A stretch of 64,000 bases of DNA from Lichina pygmaea (taxonomy: Eukaryota > Ascomycota > Lichinomycetes > Lichinales > Lichinaceae). The stretch spans positions 4,750,379 through 4,814,378 of the forward strand of contig OY730170.1 of assembly GCA_963422465.1 (NCBI GenBank). The letters run 5' to 3'. Of the stretch, positions 1-11,507 are shown in pieces. The notes under the pieces are model-generated. The model saw only the letters and a list, made by a program, of their open reading frames with translations, made no database searches and was not told the DNA's origin. The translations under genes and the position numbers were made by a program. The first letter of the stretch is position 1; each line of letters begins with the position of its first letter.

Positions 1-2821
1 CGTCCCTCGCGCGCAGATCGGTGTGGTGAGGTACACGCTCGGTACCCCGTACCGCGTCCCGCATACATCGGCAGATCGGGCCTCCAGTCTTCGTTTCGTG
101 GCACATCCCCGCTTTGTTTCCGTGGGAGAAAATTCCCGGGGCGGGAACACCGCCATAAGCGGTAGGTGAGCGTAATCGTGCAGTAGCGGGGCCCCAAAAT
201 TAGACCTGCGGTGCGTACTCTACTCGTATGCGTAGGTCCTAAGTACGAGGCGTCTAGCGAATATAACGTTAGATCAGTACGCTTAGTAAGCTAGAGTACC
301 CGCAACAGTATCAAAAGACCCGTACTAAAACTTTGGTGAGATCACGATGAAAATTGCGACTTCGTGGACCAGGTCCCCGAGTTTCTTGATGCACCAGCAA
401 CATAGACTCCATGCAGGCACGATGCCAGGCAGTCATTGATGCCAATAGGGGCCACACAGAATACTAAGCTGTACGTATTACTCGTACAAGAGCAAAGGTC
501 TGTCTCAAGAGTTTTGATAATGCGGCTCTGCAATTGACTTTTGCTTGTATCAATCCAACGTTATATTTGCTAGACACCTCGTAACTTCTCAAGGTCAGGT
601 GGGGGGCACGGGGGGTTATTGGTGGTATGGGGAGGCTCCGGTATGTACGTACCTGTACGTATGTACGTACAGTACTCCGTACAGGGTCACAGGATCGATG
701 CCTCGGGCTCCGTCAAGGTGGAGGCGAGCTGGCCTTTTCCATCGCCGAGCTCGCTTGCAGCTCAGGAGCTACAGTATCGATGATGCCATGTGATGGCTTT
801 CTGCAGCATTGAAACCGAAGCACGTTGCGGCGTAGGCGGCGTAGTCGGTGTTGTTTCGATATCTGCACGGCTGGGCCGTGAGAAGGAAAGAGAAGAAGGG
901 AAGAGGGCTAGAAAAGAAACAATGATGATGATGATCGAGCGCGAAACAGAGAGCCCGCTGACCTAAAGACGGAATTCTAGATCCAAGCTTCGACGGAGAT
1001 GTGAGACATGGCGTTGCCGCCAGCCGGCTCTTCTATAAGTAGCGGCTGTGCTACGCACGGGACGTCGCCCGTCGACCAAGACGTTTCATCGATCAGAACT
1101 CAGCCTTGTCGTGAACAGCTGTTGACAGAGACAACAGCACACCTAGGACAACGAGATACGGTGGGGTCACCTCAGGATCGTAAATTGAAGGCCGTCGAGA
1201 ACAATCGATTGATGCCACAAGCACGTTCTAGGTCCTGTCAAGATGCATATTCCCCACAATGCTTTACTGTACTTCTACCAACCGCTTCTGAGCGAATACT
1301 TTTCACCCCGTCATCCGCCTCGCTTTTCGCTCTCACGTGACCGTCCACTTGACTCTGATCAAGCCAACCACCAATGGTAATGACGTCAGCGTACGAGTGG
1401 CTATAAAGTCGCATGATGACTCAGCAGCGTCCTGCCGATGCGGCTCTGCGAAAAGCCTGACCGAGCCGACACGGCCAAGTACACTATAATTGGGATGGGA
1501 CGAGATCTAGGATTTCGGACGACCAAATCTAGGACGTCAACGACATATGGATTGAGCGTTCAAGTCATCTCCGGGTCTCCTGGCAGCCATGCCGAAGCCC
1601 ACGATGAATTTCCTTCAATACTATCTGAAGAAAATTGTTCTTGTTTGCCTGAGCCAAGTGACCAAGCCCCACCCGCTTTTCTCATCCTCGCAGACACAGA
1701 GCAACGTGGACAAGGATCCAAAGCTCTATCGTCGCTGACGACACTCCACCCATCTTACCGTTGTAAGATCGGCTTCGCATCCACACCAGTTTCATTCTTT
1801 CCTAGGCTAGAGCTAGGAACGATAGCCCATCCTGAGCCGTATCCTATCATCGACACGTTACATGTTGTCTCTCCACTTCATCGAGGACCCCGGTGGTCTT
1901 GAACCTTCATTTTGGGGTGATCGATGAACGTTTGAACTGCTGGCCCAACGTGCGTAGGACATTAGCACGGCCAGTACGGTACAATGGCCAGCCGGATGTC
2001 TTGTAAGCGCTTTGCAAGAGTCCGTCTCACGGGCCTTCATGCCTACAGTAGCTGGGGTAGGAACTGACCGTCCGACGTCTTGTTGGCAGGATCGTGGACT
2101 GGAAAAACAGTATGGCCGTGGCCACATCCCCCCTGAGCCACAACAGGAGTCGTGACTGTGACCTGCCCGGATGGCCGAGAAGAACCGGACATTATATCCA
2201 CACCCGTCGGAACCCACCGGCATTGCCTGAGGGTTTTGTCTGCCTGGTAGTGCGATGGCTTGATTAGGGTCAGTAGCAGTCACGGCAGTCCCTGCTCATA
2301 GGGACCCCCCGAATATGTCCAATGGTGTTTGCCGCGCAAGTGGTAAGTGCCATGTTGCTCCAGTAACATTGTGACTGCTACTGGCTTCTTCTTCTTCACG
2401 CTGCATCCCACGAAATATCTTTCTACTCCTTTCGGTTGCAACTGGCATATTGAGCGGGATTTGGAAGACGAGTCTTGTCTTTCACCAAGCTCTTTCTCTG
2501 TCAATACTTTCTCTTCCTGACATACCCACGTTGAAGAACTCACACTGCTTCTTGTACTTCTTCTTGTTCTTCTTCGGACCGGGTCACTCTTCCGTGCTTT
2601 ACTGCGTCCTACTAGAACATAGTAGTGGTCGCCTCGTCTTCACCCGGAAGATCTTGTCTACCACCGTCATTGTCCTCACTGAGGCAATCTCGCGTGCCGC
2701 GGTCGTTTTCCTCGCCCGGCCACTTCCATTTGCCGTCGTTGGTTTCTTCCCCGCGAGGACTCTGCGTGCCGCCGTTGTTATCCAACGGTTACCGTAGTCT
2801 CACCATAAAAGGTGTTCTGCC
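1..2821. other. Gene-poor left end, no convincing gene
   Basis: Several short open frames exist on both strands, but none has a recognisable domain, matching splice sites or a start in good context. There is GTAC-rich DNA around 640-690 and a TATA-like word near 1400, followed by a 154-codon frame (1438-1902) of unconvincing composition. The phrase around 520-560 partly resembles DNA near 37670, so old repeat debris is possible. Pyrimidine-rich DNA at 2480-2800 may be the promoter or leader of the next gene. Confidence 0.5.
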
Positions 2822-4614
2822 ATGGCTCCCTGGTGGCTCAGAGTCGACGCTGTGTGGGTGGTCCCCGTCTGTTCTTTTCATCCGTTGATATCTCCTCCGA
2901 CTGAGATCTTCTCATTCCTCCCGCAGCCCGAAGCCCAAGCCGGGATCCAAGCCAGGATCCAAGAGGGAACTGGAGCCCGGGAAGACGTACGCCGAGAGGG
3001 ACACAAGGACGCGGCGGATGACGCTCGTCAGGAAACCTTCCAGCTCAAGCCGCCGCCGCTCGGCCGCTGCCACAAGGGAGGTCGTTGATGAGCCCTCGGC
3101 ACGGCCAGCCCAGCAACGGCCTTCGGCTCCGGCCGCCGCAGAGGTGTTAGGGCCTCTGGCGATGCCGTTCTCCGGCCCCCAACCGCCCTATGGGCCTTAT
3201 CCGCCGCCGGGATACTTACTGTATCCGTCGACGCATCCTCTACCACCGACGGCCGCTGATCAACCCTACGTGGGCTCAAGACCAGGCTATCACGGGGCGC
3301 GGACGCCGCCGCCGCCACAGACGAGGCCGGTGCAGCCGCAGCCTTCAAGGCCGGTACAGCCACCGCTGCGGAGTCAGACGCGGCCGTCGAGGCCGACGCC
3401 GCCGGCACCGACCACCACCGAGCGGGGGCCTGCCACGACGGTGAACGACCGCACACAAGAGCCGAAGAATGTCAAGGAGGCGCCTTCGAGAGAGGCAGCC
3501 AGGGCATCCGGACGCCATCAACAGAGGTCGGAACTCTCTTCGTCTTCGGCGCCGCGTCGACACGGCTGCCTGGGCTGCGGAAAGGTAGGGCTGCCGATCG
3601 TCCTATTTGGGAGAAGCCGGGACTGACAGGTCCAGACGCTGCCAAACTTCTGCCGCGCTTGCATCAGCGAGTCCGTTGCCGATGATGCGCGAGATGCAGA
3701 GGGTGCCGCCGTGAGGGACGCGAAGCAGGTTCGCTTCCAGGATGATCATCCGGGTCGGCGGTATCCCAAGGAGCAATGGGCGCCCCGTCCCGAGTCGAGC
3801 AGCTCGGACGACCGCAACGCCAACCCGCGCCGAGACCCTGTCAAGTCGTACCACCGATCCCGCCGCACCAGGGACGAGAAGACGAAGGAGGACCGAGAGA
3901 GCAGGGGACACGTCGCGCAGCCGAAAGCGGTCGGCCATCGAGCCTCTCAGGGGCCGAGCCCGGACGTGCCCGGCGTCCTGGTCCGAGATCGCCGCCCCTA
4001 TCCGCAAGTCTTGCTCGAGCAGCGTTTGCAGGATCCGGGTTCGAGCGGGCTCGTCTCTCCCGATGCGCGGCACCGGCCGTCAACGATGTCTTCTCGCAAC
4101 CGCGACGATGCGCAGCTGCTGGAAGCCCGAATGAGGTTTGCGAGGCTTCGGGACGCCGACGACTTGATTCCGGCACGCTTCGGCTCCCCAGAGCTAGCCA
4201 CCACGCGGCGCCGTCGTCACGCCTCGCCGTTCACTGCCGCCCAGCAGCTGGCACGGAGAAGGGCAGCGGAGACCAGCGGTTACTGGTTCGACCCCTACGC
4301 CAACCCGTGGGCCACGTCGAGCGAGGACGAGTATCAACAAGGTGGGTCAGATCCTTCGGTATATGTGTGCATGTTGGGGTCCGATGCTTTTCTGGTCATA
4401 TTCACAGTGGGTGAATCACGCTCACCTCGGTGGTCTTCCAGCCTGGCGAGATGACGCCGCTCCCATGCCGACCCGTCATGCGGTGCACGATCCTCCGGCC
4501 GCCCGAGCGGTAGTGTTTGTCGCCCCTGCTCCCCGCCTGCCCTACCCTCCTGGCTATCGGCCTCCGTACGTCGAGAGCCCTGACGAGGAGTACAGCTCGG
4601 AGCAGAGGGCTTAG
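2822..4614 (+). CDS. Hypothetical basic/proline-rich protein with CxxC...CxxC motif
   Basis: Spliced gene, function not recognised. Exons supported by splice signals and phase are 2927-3584, 3630-4341 and 4442-4614; the introns are 45 and 100 bp, the first with a CTGAC branch site. A first exon 2822-2853 is tentative: it gives an ATG, a GTGGGT donor and the right phase. That model has 524 codons before the stop. The N-terminal half is disordered, rich in Pro, Arg and Ser. Across the 3585-3629 intron the two exons together give CLGCGK followed by QTLPNFCRAC, a C-x2-C-x9-C-x2-C zinc-ribbon-like motif, which is the best argument that the gene is real. The C-terminal part is charged, with a DPYANPWATSSEDEY segment, and ends in acidic residues. 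No membrane segment or signal peptide was seen. The exact start is the weakest point. Confidence 0.6.
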
Positions 4615-4800
4615 AACGGCGACAGAGACTAGTGGGGCTCCCTGCAGGATGTGTTGGGCGACGATGGATGGCACGTGCAGAAGCAGGCTTCCTCATCTGC
4701 TCACTCTCCGGGCACAGCCGCCATGGTTTTCTTCGTCTGCGTTTTAGAGCGGCCATCGCCAACGTGCGGTCGCGCAAGGCCGTTCCGAACCCTTCAACAC

Positions 4801-5011
4801 GTTACCTACATCGCCTTCTGTCGTGGTCCGAAAACACCACGACGTCCTTCAAACCCGTTACCTACATCGCCTTCTGCCGTGGTCCGAAAACACCACGGCG
4901 ACTCTCAAACCCGTTACCTACATCGCCTTCTGTCGTGGTCCGAAAACACCACGACGTCCCTCAAATCCTTACCTACATCGCCTTCTGCCGTGGTCCGAAA
5001 AACCACGGCAC
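4801..5011 (+). repeat. Tandem array of four 56-bp hairpin units
   Basis: Four head-to-tail units start at about 4801, 4857, 4913 and 4968. Each carries the phrase TTACCTACATCGCCTTCTG followed by an inverted repeat (stem GTCGTGG or GCCGTGG, loop TCCGAAAACA, then the complementary stem). Units 1 and 3 use a T:A pair where units 2 and 4 use C:G, so stem pairing is kept despite the change. The 56-bp period is not a multiple of three, so this is not a coding repeat. It lies about 190 bp after the stop of the preceding gene and may fall in its 3' UTR. Confidence 0.85.
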
Positions 5012-6020
5012 TAATCTCGTCAGCACAAGAAGGAGAAGCTGGTGAGCAGGGAGCAATAGGGAAGGAGGGTTCGCCAGAGGAGCGTCTTCAAAAGACCTCT
5101 CGTCCGACGTGATTCTTCTCTCTCTTTCTCTTCCTCTTAATGTCGTCGCGGGAGACCGCGGTCTTCGTGTGGGCTGGTTAGGCTCCAATGCAACGTCTTG
5201 ATCTGTTTGATGTTGCTCATGTCTTCTGATCCCTGCTGTCCCGCCTTCTCCCTCTCCTTTCCTAGAGCTCACCTTTCTGACAAGTAAGCTTCGGCGAATC
5301 GCCGGCACCCGAGTCAACAGTCTCAAGCAGCCAGATGCACCAGTAGACCATCACTTCTCCACCAGTCAGCAGTGGCACCGCCTACTGTCAAGGATAAGCT
5401 CCCGCCTCAGCACCTCCCGACAGTCGACGGGCGGTAGACAGTTGTCGAAGAACTTCTAGCCGTCCTGTCAGGACACGACCCATGTCCAGGCGACGAGCCG
5501 TTACCCAGGACCGGCCAGGAGATGATCGCTCAACTAAGTACTACATGGTACGTACTCGACGTCTGGATTCAGCAAGGACCGACGGAGAGGACCAACGACA
5601 ATCATACACATCGAGCAGAAGTTCTACGTGGTGGATAGGCTTGACATCAATGCCCGGATAAGAGTCGACATCCAAGTATGTCTAGTGCTGCGCGCGAGTT
5701 CTTTGTCTTCGTGACTCGAGAGATGGTCGAGGAGTTGCTTGATTGTACAGGACGTGCGGTAGATGCAGGATGAGGGATAAGGAAGCTGCCGATCAGGTCA
5801 CGATAGTCTTTTCCGGTAAGAGTTCAGAAATTCCAATCCCATTCCACTAGTACACCAGTATAGCGAACGCACTGCCCCGACCAGGTCGATTTTGCGCATT
5901 TGCACTTGCCCACAACCATGCGACACTTGCTTTTGTAGCAGTTGTATCTCTAGATTGGCGATAACTCTGTCAGTTTAAAAAAAATAATTTCACGTGCTTT
6001 TTCAGCGTTTCGACACATCT

Positions 6021-6051
<31 letters not shown>

Positions 6052-6160
6052 TGTGATGGCCACATTTGACATTACCTTCATCCTTTCGGCAGGCCATCGA
6101 TCGGCGCCCTCAGCCCAACATTCTTCACACTTTGGGGAATAATCCAGCATGCAGTGATAT
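5012..6160. other. Intergenic; (GA)n microsatellite at 6021-6048
   Basis: No gene is supported here. The only distinct structure is a pure (GA)14 run at 6021-6048, preceded by an A-rich patch around 5977-5990. Confidence 0.6.
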
Positions 6161-6580
6161 TCAATACGAGCGTTCGGTGTCGACCAGGAATACGGGTTTT
6201 CGGGTGTCTCCTGGCGCTTCCGGAGATGGCCTGGAGAGACATTGCCGTTGCTGGCGACGTCGTGCTGATTGGGAGAATCGGCCATCATTGGCAACTTCGG
6301 TGGACTTGGCGATGATTCCTGGTTCCGGATCAGACCGAAGAGCTGGCGAATGGTGGTATCGGAGCCATCTCTTCATTTCCCAGGGGGAAGGGAAGAGGGG
6401 GTTGGCCATGACATGCTGCAGGAATGAAAACCCGTTGAAACTTCGACAGGGCTACCGTAACGGATTCGATTGCCGGTTCTAACTCACCAACCATTGCTGC
6501 TGCCGGTCGCTGTTTGGCTGTGGCATGGCCATGCCAGCCACGACAGACAAAGCGCCAAGGATAGCAATCGAAAGTCGCAT
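6161..6580 (-). CDS. Small secreted protein candidate
   Basis: Two-exon model on the minus strand: exon 1 6580-6488, intron 6487-6416 (72 bp, GTGAGT donor, TTCCTGCAG acceptor), exon 2 6415-6161, giving 115 residues. The N-terminus MRLSIAILGALSVVAGMAMP is a typical signal peptide (basic n-region, hydrophobic core, small residues before the likely cleavage site). The mature part is basic and nearly cysteine-free, so it does not match a disulfide-rich effector family. A TATA-like word about 155 bp upstream and a pyrimidine-rich leader support transcription. An alternative acceptor further in would read a different frame containing three cysteines, so the C-terminal sequence is uncertain. No family recognised. 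Confidence 0.45.
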
Positions 6581-6731
6581 GATGATCGACTCCTACTGGC
6601 CGGGTCTTGAGACGACACAGAAGGAAGTAGAAGAGCAAAGAGTGAGTAGTAGAAAGTTCTCTTCTCTTTCGAGCCGAATAGATTGCGTTGATTAGAGCCG
6701 TTGATGATAGATAGGGGGGTGACAAGAGCAC

Positions 6732-6738
6732 TATTTAT
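6732..6738 (-). promoter_or_regulatory. TATA-like box of the small secreted protein gene
   Basis: ATAAATA on the minus strand about 155 bp before the proposed ATG, followed by CT-rich leader DNA. Position and context fit a core promoter. This is inference from sequence only. Confidence 0.3.
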
Positions 6739-8623
6739 CTGCGAGCTGGAGAGCTGCCACAGCCCGTGACCAAGGTCGAGCTCCTTTGGATCTATGAAGC
6801 ATGTTCTATTACTTGTCTCAGGGCTTGTAAGAAGGCGCAAATAGAAGGGGAGATCGACGGCATGGATTGGCACGCTTGATCCATCGCCAGAGGAAGCCAT
6901 CGCACCAAACTCTTTCTTTCCCAGCCTTACAATGCCTGTTGAAGACATGCTATAATAGTACACGCGACGGCACTGTCGTATTGGGTCTTGTCATGCACAA
7001 AGCTTGTTGTGTCGCTCAGGCTCTTCCCTGGGTATGTTACGTATGATGTCATGGCTGTGTACTTCCGTACAGAGCATGTGATACATACATCCACACTGAT
7101 CGTTGTGCCTAGCTGGGGGTAACTCTACTCCGTACATACGTACACATCTGCAGCTCTTGCCCCGTACTGTACTCAGCAGTTAGCGTGTTCATTTCACCTG
7201 ATACGTGCGCGAGTTCCAGGCTGCATCTGTCACGCGCGGTCGGTCGCGAGTCGAGTCGGCTACGGAGCTCTGAACCTTAAAAGGCTACTGTGGCGGGCAT
7301 CTGCCCTACGCCTCGCGACTCGCATATACGAGTATAGGTGCGGCTGCGGGCGACCCGCTTAGTCAGGTACCGCACACCTGTGCTAAGCGCCCACCGCAGT
7401 ACTTGGCGTGCTCGGATACCCCAAGTGTGCCAATACACCCCACAACAGTCTGAGTACGTTCCGTAAAGGATAGATCATCTGCTGAAGGCTAGATGTACCT
7501 TGTCCATACGTCCATACGTACACCTCGCTCAGGAACCCTTGGGGGGGAAGGGGGCCGGCAGCTGGAAGCTGAAGAAGATGCCCTAAAAGGCCACATTCCG
7601 GCCGCACACCAGCTCGCTGAAGGCATGCAGCGGCATCCCGACACAGATCTGCAGTGGCGAAATCAGACCAGCCAGCCTTCCTGCACAGGTGCCAAGTGCC
7701 CAACTTCGCCTCCGAAGTGTGTACTGTACCTGTGGGTAGCAGGCAGTACGTAACGTACGAGTGAGAGAGAGCGAAGCATGTGATCCTGGACCGGCCACAT
7801 TTCGCCAGGGAGAGATGATGCTGGTAGCTATATACTCCGATTTCCTCTGTGGCCTCCCACCTTCTTAGGTTCCTGCCTAGCACTAGCCTCGGCTCGGCTC
7901 GGTCGAACAATAAGCTGACCAGGGCTGACTGGCCCCGGTGCCTGCGTCTTCGGCTTGCGGCTGTGACACAAGGTCTTGTCTTTTGTACTTACCAGTGTAG
8001 TGTAAGAGAGAACAACGTCTGTGTGAGAAGATGGAGGGTTTAGATGAAGGTACACACGCACATAGACATGATAGATAGATTGACAGACTAAAAGACATCT
8101 GTCCATAAACTTATCGACCGGTATATAAAGAGACGGTACCTTTTAGACAGAATTAATGAAGAGTTCACACATGCCGCATCAGATTCCATTTTGCCCTACC
8201 CTCCACCCTGCTCTCCACCCTGCTCTCCTCACTCACCACCCAAAAACAAATTTCTCCAAGAGGAGAAAGGATGAAAGAGGAGCTTAGCAGTCTAGGAGAG
8301 AGAAAGAGAAGTGTAGGAGAGAGCGTGACTAAAAGAGAACGATACAAGTAAAATGAAGACTTGGGAACAGAGACTTGGCTGAGACGTGGCTGAGAAAGAA
8401 TAGATAGCGAAGCCACAGTAGGAGAATACAGAAGGAAAGAGTTAGATAACAATGGGAGGTACAGTAGATGATGGATGAGATGGGACGAGACGAGTAGTTT
8501 CACACAATGAGTGAAAGAAGCATGGGAAAATTAATTGGTCGATGATGTCGTTGATCATGTCCTCGATCATGTCGTCCAGGAAAACAAAAAATCTGTCAAG
8601 GGGTGCGACCGCCGCACCCACTG
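6739..8623. other. Intergenic region between small secreted protein and zinc-finger genes
   Basis: No convincing gene. It holds GTAC-rich DNA near 7020-7150 and 7490-7530, the short hairpin repeat listed separately at 7338-7399, and purine-rich DNA at 8230-8440. The part next to 8624 would be the 3' flank of the zinc-finger gene. Confidence 0.5.
7338..7399. repeat. Short interspersed hairpin repeat, copy 1
   Basis: Begins GTGCGGCTGC and contains CGCTTAG (7356-7362) paired with CTAAGCG (7383-7389). The stem continues into AGGT/ACCT with one bulge, giving a stem of about 12 bp. A clearly related copy lies at 54986-55040. Nature unknown. Confidence 0.5.
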
Positions 8624-9065
8624 TCACCATACCGTCTCACTGCCATCTAACTGTCGCGGTTGAGACGTCTGATAGGACAATGGTCCCTGTTGCAGCGCCA
8701 CTGCGATCCCGACCGAGCCGTCGTTGTCGACGTCCGGAGGAAGTCTGCCGTACTGCATGCCCTTGAGATCGGCCATTTGGGCGGCGTACTGATACTGCTG
8801 CTCCTCAGGGGATTGCCCGGGCAGGTAAGCATCCTGGACCTGATACCATGTGTTCGTTGGTGCCGCCGTCGCCGCCGGGTGGGGCTGCTGCTGTAGTTGG
8901 TGCATGTTATGGACTTGCTGAAGCGTCGAGGATGGCAGCACGGGCGGCCCCGGGATGTTGACGCTCATGGGGTGGCATTCGCCAGTGGCCACGGCGTTCG
9001 TCGGTGACGATTGCATCGGCATGTTTTGATATCCGCCGCCGTACGGATCCCGCCGCCCGATGTTT

Positions 9066-9108
<43 letters not shown>

Positions 9109-11468
9109 AGACGACGACGTGGTTCATACCGCTGGAGACCGCGGGGTGACCGACGACGTAGCCGGCCATGCTTGACGACAGGGGCTGCTGAGGGCTCGAG
9201 AGCAAAGGCGGGCCGTTGGCGTCGTACGCCGGAGACTGAGGTCCGTACGCTGGCGCCGACGGCCCAGTCGTAGCATACGACCCGTTGCCGTTCTGAAAGT
9301 CGTAGGCATGCATCGGGCTCATGTCAGTGATGCCGCCCATGATCGGCGACATGGCAATCCTCTTCTGGGCCGGTTCCACCTTCATCTCGGTGCTGGGTCG
9401 TGGCACGGACGTGAGCATCGGGTTCGAAGCCGGCGGTGGCATGACAGAAGGACGTTTTGTCGGACGCGGTGCAGCCGCCGCCGTCGAGGTCTCGCCGGCG
9501 AAGTTTTGCTCGACCAGCTTCAGCACCGGCAGGCTGATCTGCTCAAGGTGTCGAGCGAGGTGCACGGTCAGCTTCTTCCAGCTGCTGCAGATGTTCCCGC
9601 AGAACTTGCACGGCTCGTCGCGCGAAGTCTTGGGCGTCTCGTGCCGGCATTCCTCGACCAGCCTCAGGACCTCGTCCGTCTCGGCCGGACTCGCATCTCG
9701 CGCCGCCGCCGTGTTGGCCTGGAGGCCGTGGCCGGCCGGGGCCCGGCTTGGGGCCTTGGGAGCCTTGGTCAACCGTGGCTCGGCCTTCTTGTGCTCGCGC
9801 ACCAGATGCTGCACAAAGTTGTCGCGACGGTAGCAGGTGTGGGTGCAATCGGGCTGGTTGCAGGTCCACCACTCAAGCTGCCGGTGCCGCTCGTTCTCAT
9901 GCCGCACCCAGTCGGCCTTGCGTTTGAAGGAGCGGGGCTCGGGGCAGTGCGGGAAGGTGCAGGTGAAGGGCTGAACGTCCTCGTGCACGTGCTTCGTCCA
10001 GTCAGACGGCTTCTGGAACTTCTTGACCTTGAAGCACAACGGGCACTCGAACTCGGCCGGAAGGCGCGCGACCGGAGGCGGCGGTACGCCCCTCGGGAAC
10101 TGAGCCGGCGTCACGGTGGAATCTCGACGGCTGTCGGGTCCGCCTTCCGTGAGCATCGAGACGGAGCCGGCGACCTGGAACCCCGCAAAGGCGACTCCCG
10201 AATCGCGCGAGGTCGACTTGGGCGGGAAGGTGGTCGCTTCGCCGCCGAGCTCGAAGCAGAAACTCGCGTTCCCCGAGGTGCACCGGCCTTGCCGAACGGC
10301 TTTCCGATGATTCTGGCGCATGTCGACGAGCTTCTTGAACCGCTTGACCTGCGCCTGGCTGATGCGCTCGACCAGGAACGTCAGCTGGCGAGGGTTGAGC
10401 TGCTGCACGTGGCGGCGGAAGCCGTCGTAGTTGGGCGTGGTCGGCACCGATCGGACGTTGAGGTCCATCGCAACGCCTTCCCCGTCCATGGCCTCGTCGT
10501 CGTCCTTGTCGTTGTCGTCCTCGTCGTCGTCACTGCCGTGAGGGACCGCGGCCACGGCAGTAGGAGCGGCGGCGGCAGCCCCAGCAGCAGTCGCAGCGGC
10601 GGCCGCGGCCGCGGCCATGGCCGTCTCGCTGTCTCGAGGGCTGGACGAGCCGAGCGTCGTCACGGGCGGACCGCCGACCCGGGCAATCAGGCTCGACAGC
10701 CCGACGGTATCGACGTCTTTGCCCTCGGGCTTCCTGTTGACTTCGCTCTTGCTCCTCGCTCGTCGGAGGGCGTTGATGGCCTGGGTCCGGATGCTGGCCG
10801 GCGGGGCCGCGGGATTGGCGACGTTGCCGCCCCCGCCTACGGCCGCCACCGAGCTGTGGACGGCGGTGAGGGCGACGCCGGCGCTGGGCTTCGACGGTTT
10901 GGACAAACCCGCTTCCGTCCGGGTCAGCACGAGGCCCGGAAACGTATCTGCGGCGCCCCTGCGGGCCCGATCCCTATAGTACTCCGATGGCGACTTGTCG
11001 ATGCTCCTTTTCCTCAGAGCATTGGCCGAATTGGACAAGATTTTTCTGACTTCCGACAGCGCCTTCTTGTCGCTCTTTTGCCTGGCCCCGTTGTCTTTCT
11101 CCTTGTCCTTGTCGTTAAGGGACATCCCCTTGAAGGTGGCGCCGTCGTTGACGAACTTCTCGACCTCGGACTCGCTCATGCGACGAGTGCCCCAGGTCGC
11201 CATCCGGGAAGCTGTCTCGAGGTTCGCAGCACGCTGCCCAAAGCGCATGATCGCCGCATTTGCCGTGGCTGGCTGTGCCCTGGCGCCCGTCGACGTCGGT
11301 GGGGCTTGAGGGCAGTCGTTCCACGGATGCACGTGGGCGGCCACACCGGCGCCGGTGTCATCCCTAGCGTTAGCGGATCCATCCACCGGCGACCGATAAG
11401 CGGCATCCTCGTAGTGCCAGGACGCTGCAGCGGACGATTCCAAGGTACACGCATCGGACCTTCCGTCG

Positions 11469-11507
<39 letters not shown>

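Noticed and set aside
1438-1902. Possible gene after a TATA-like word
   Set aside because: Composition is not coding-like and no homology or splice pattern is visible.
4801-5011. CRISPR-like array
   Set aside because: Units are contiguous with no variable spacers, and the window is eukaryotic.
4632-5045. Frames reading through the 56-bp repeats as a repeated peptide
   Set aside because: The 56-bp period shifts frame in each unit, all three frames are open by chance, and no splice or start evidence exists.
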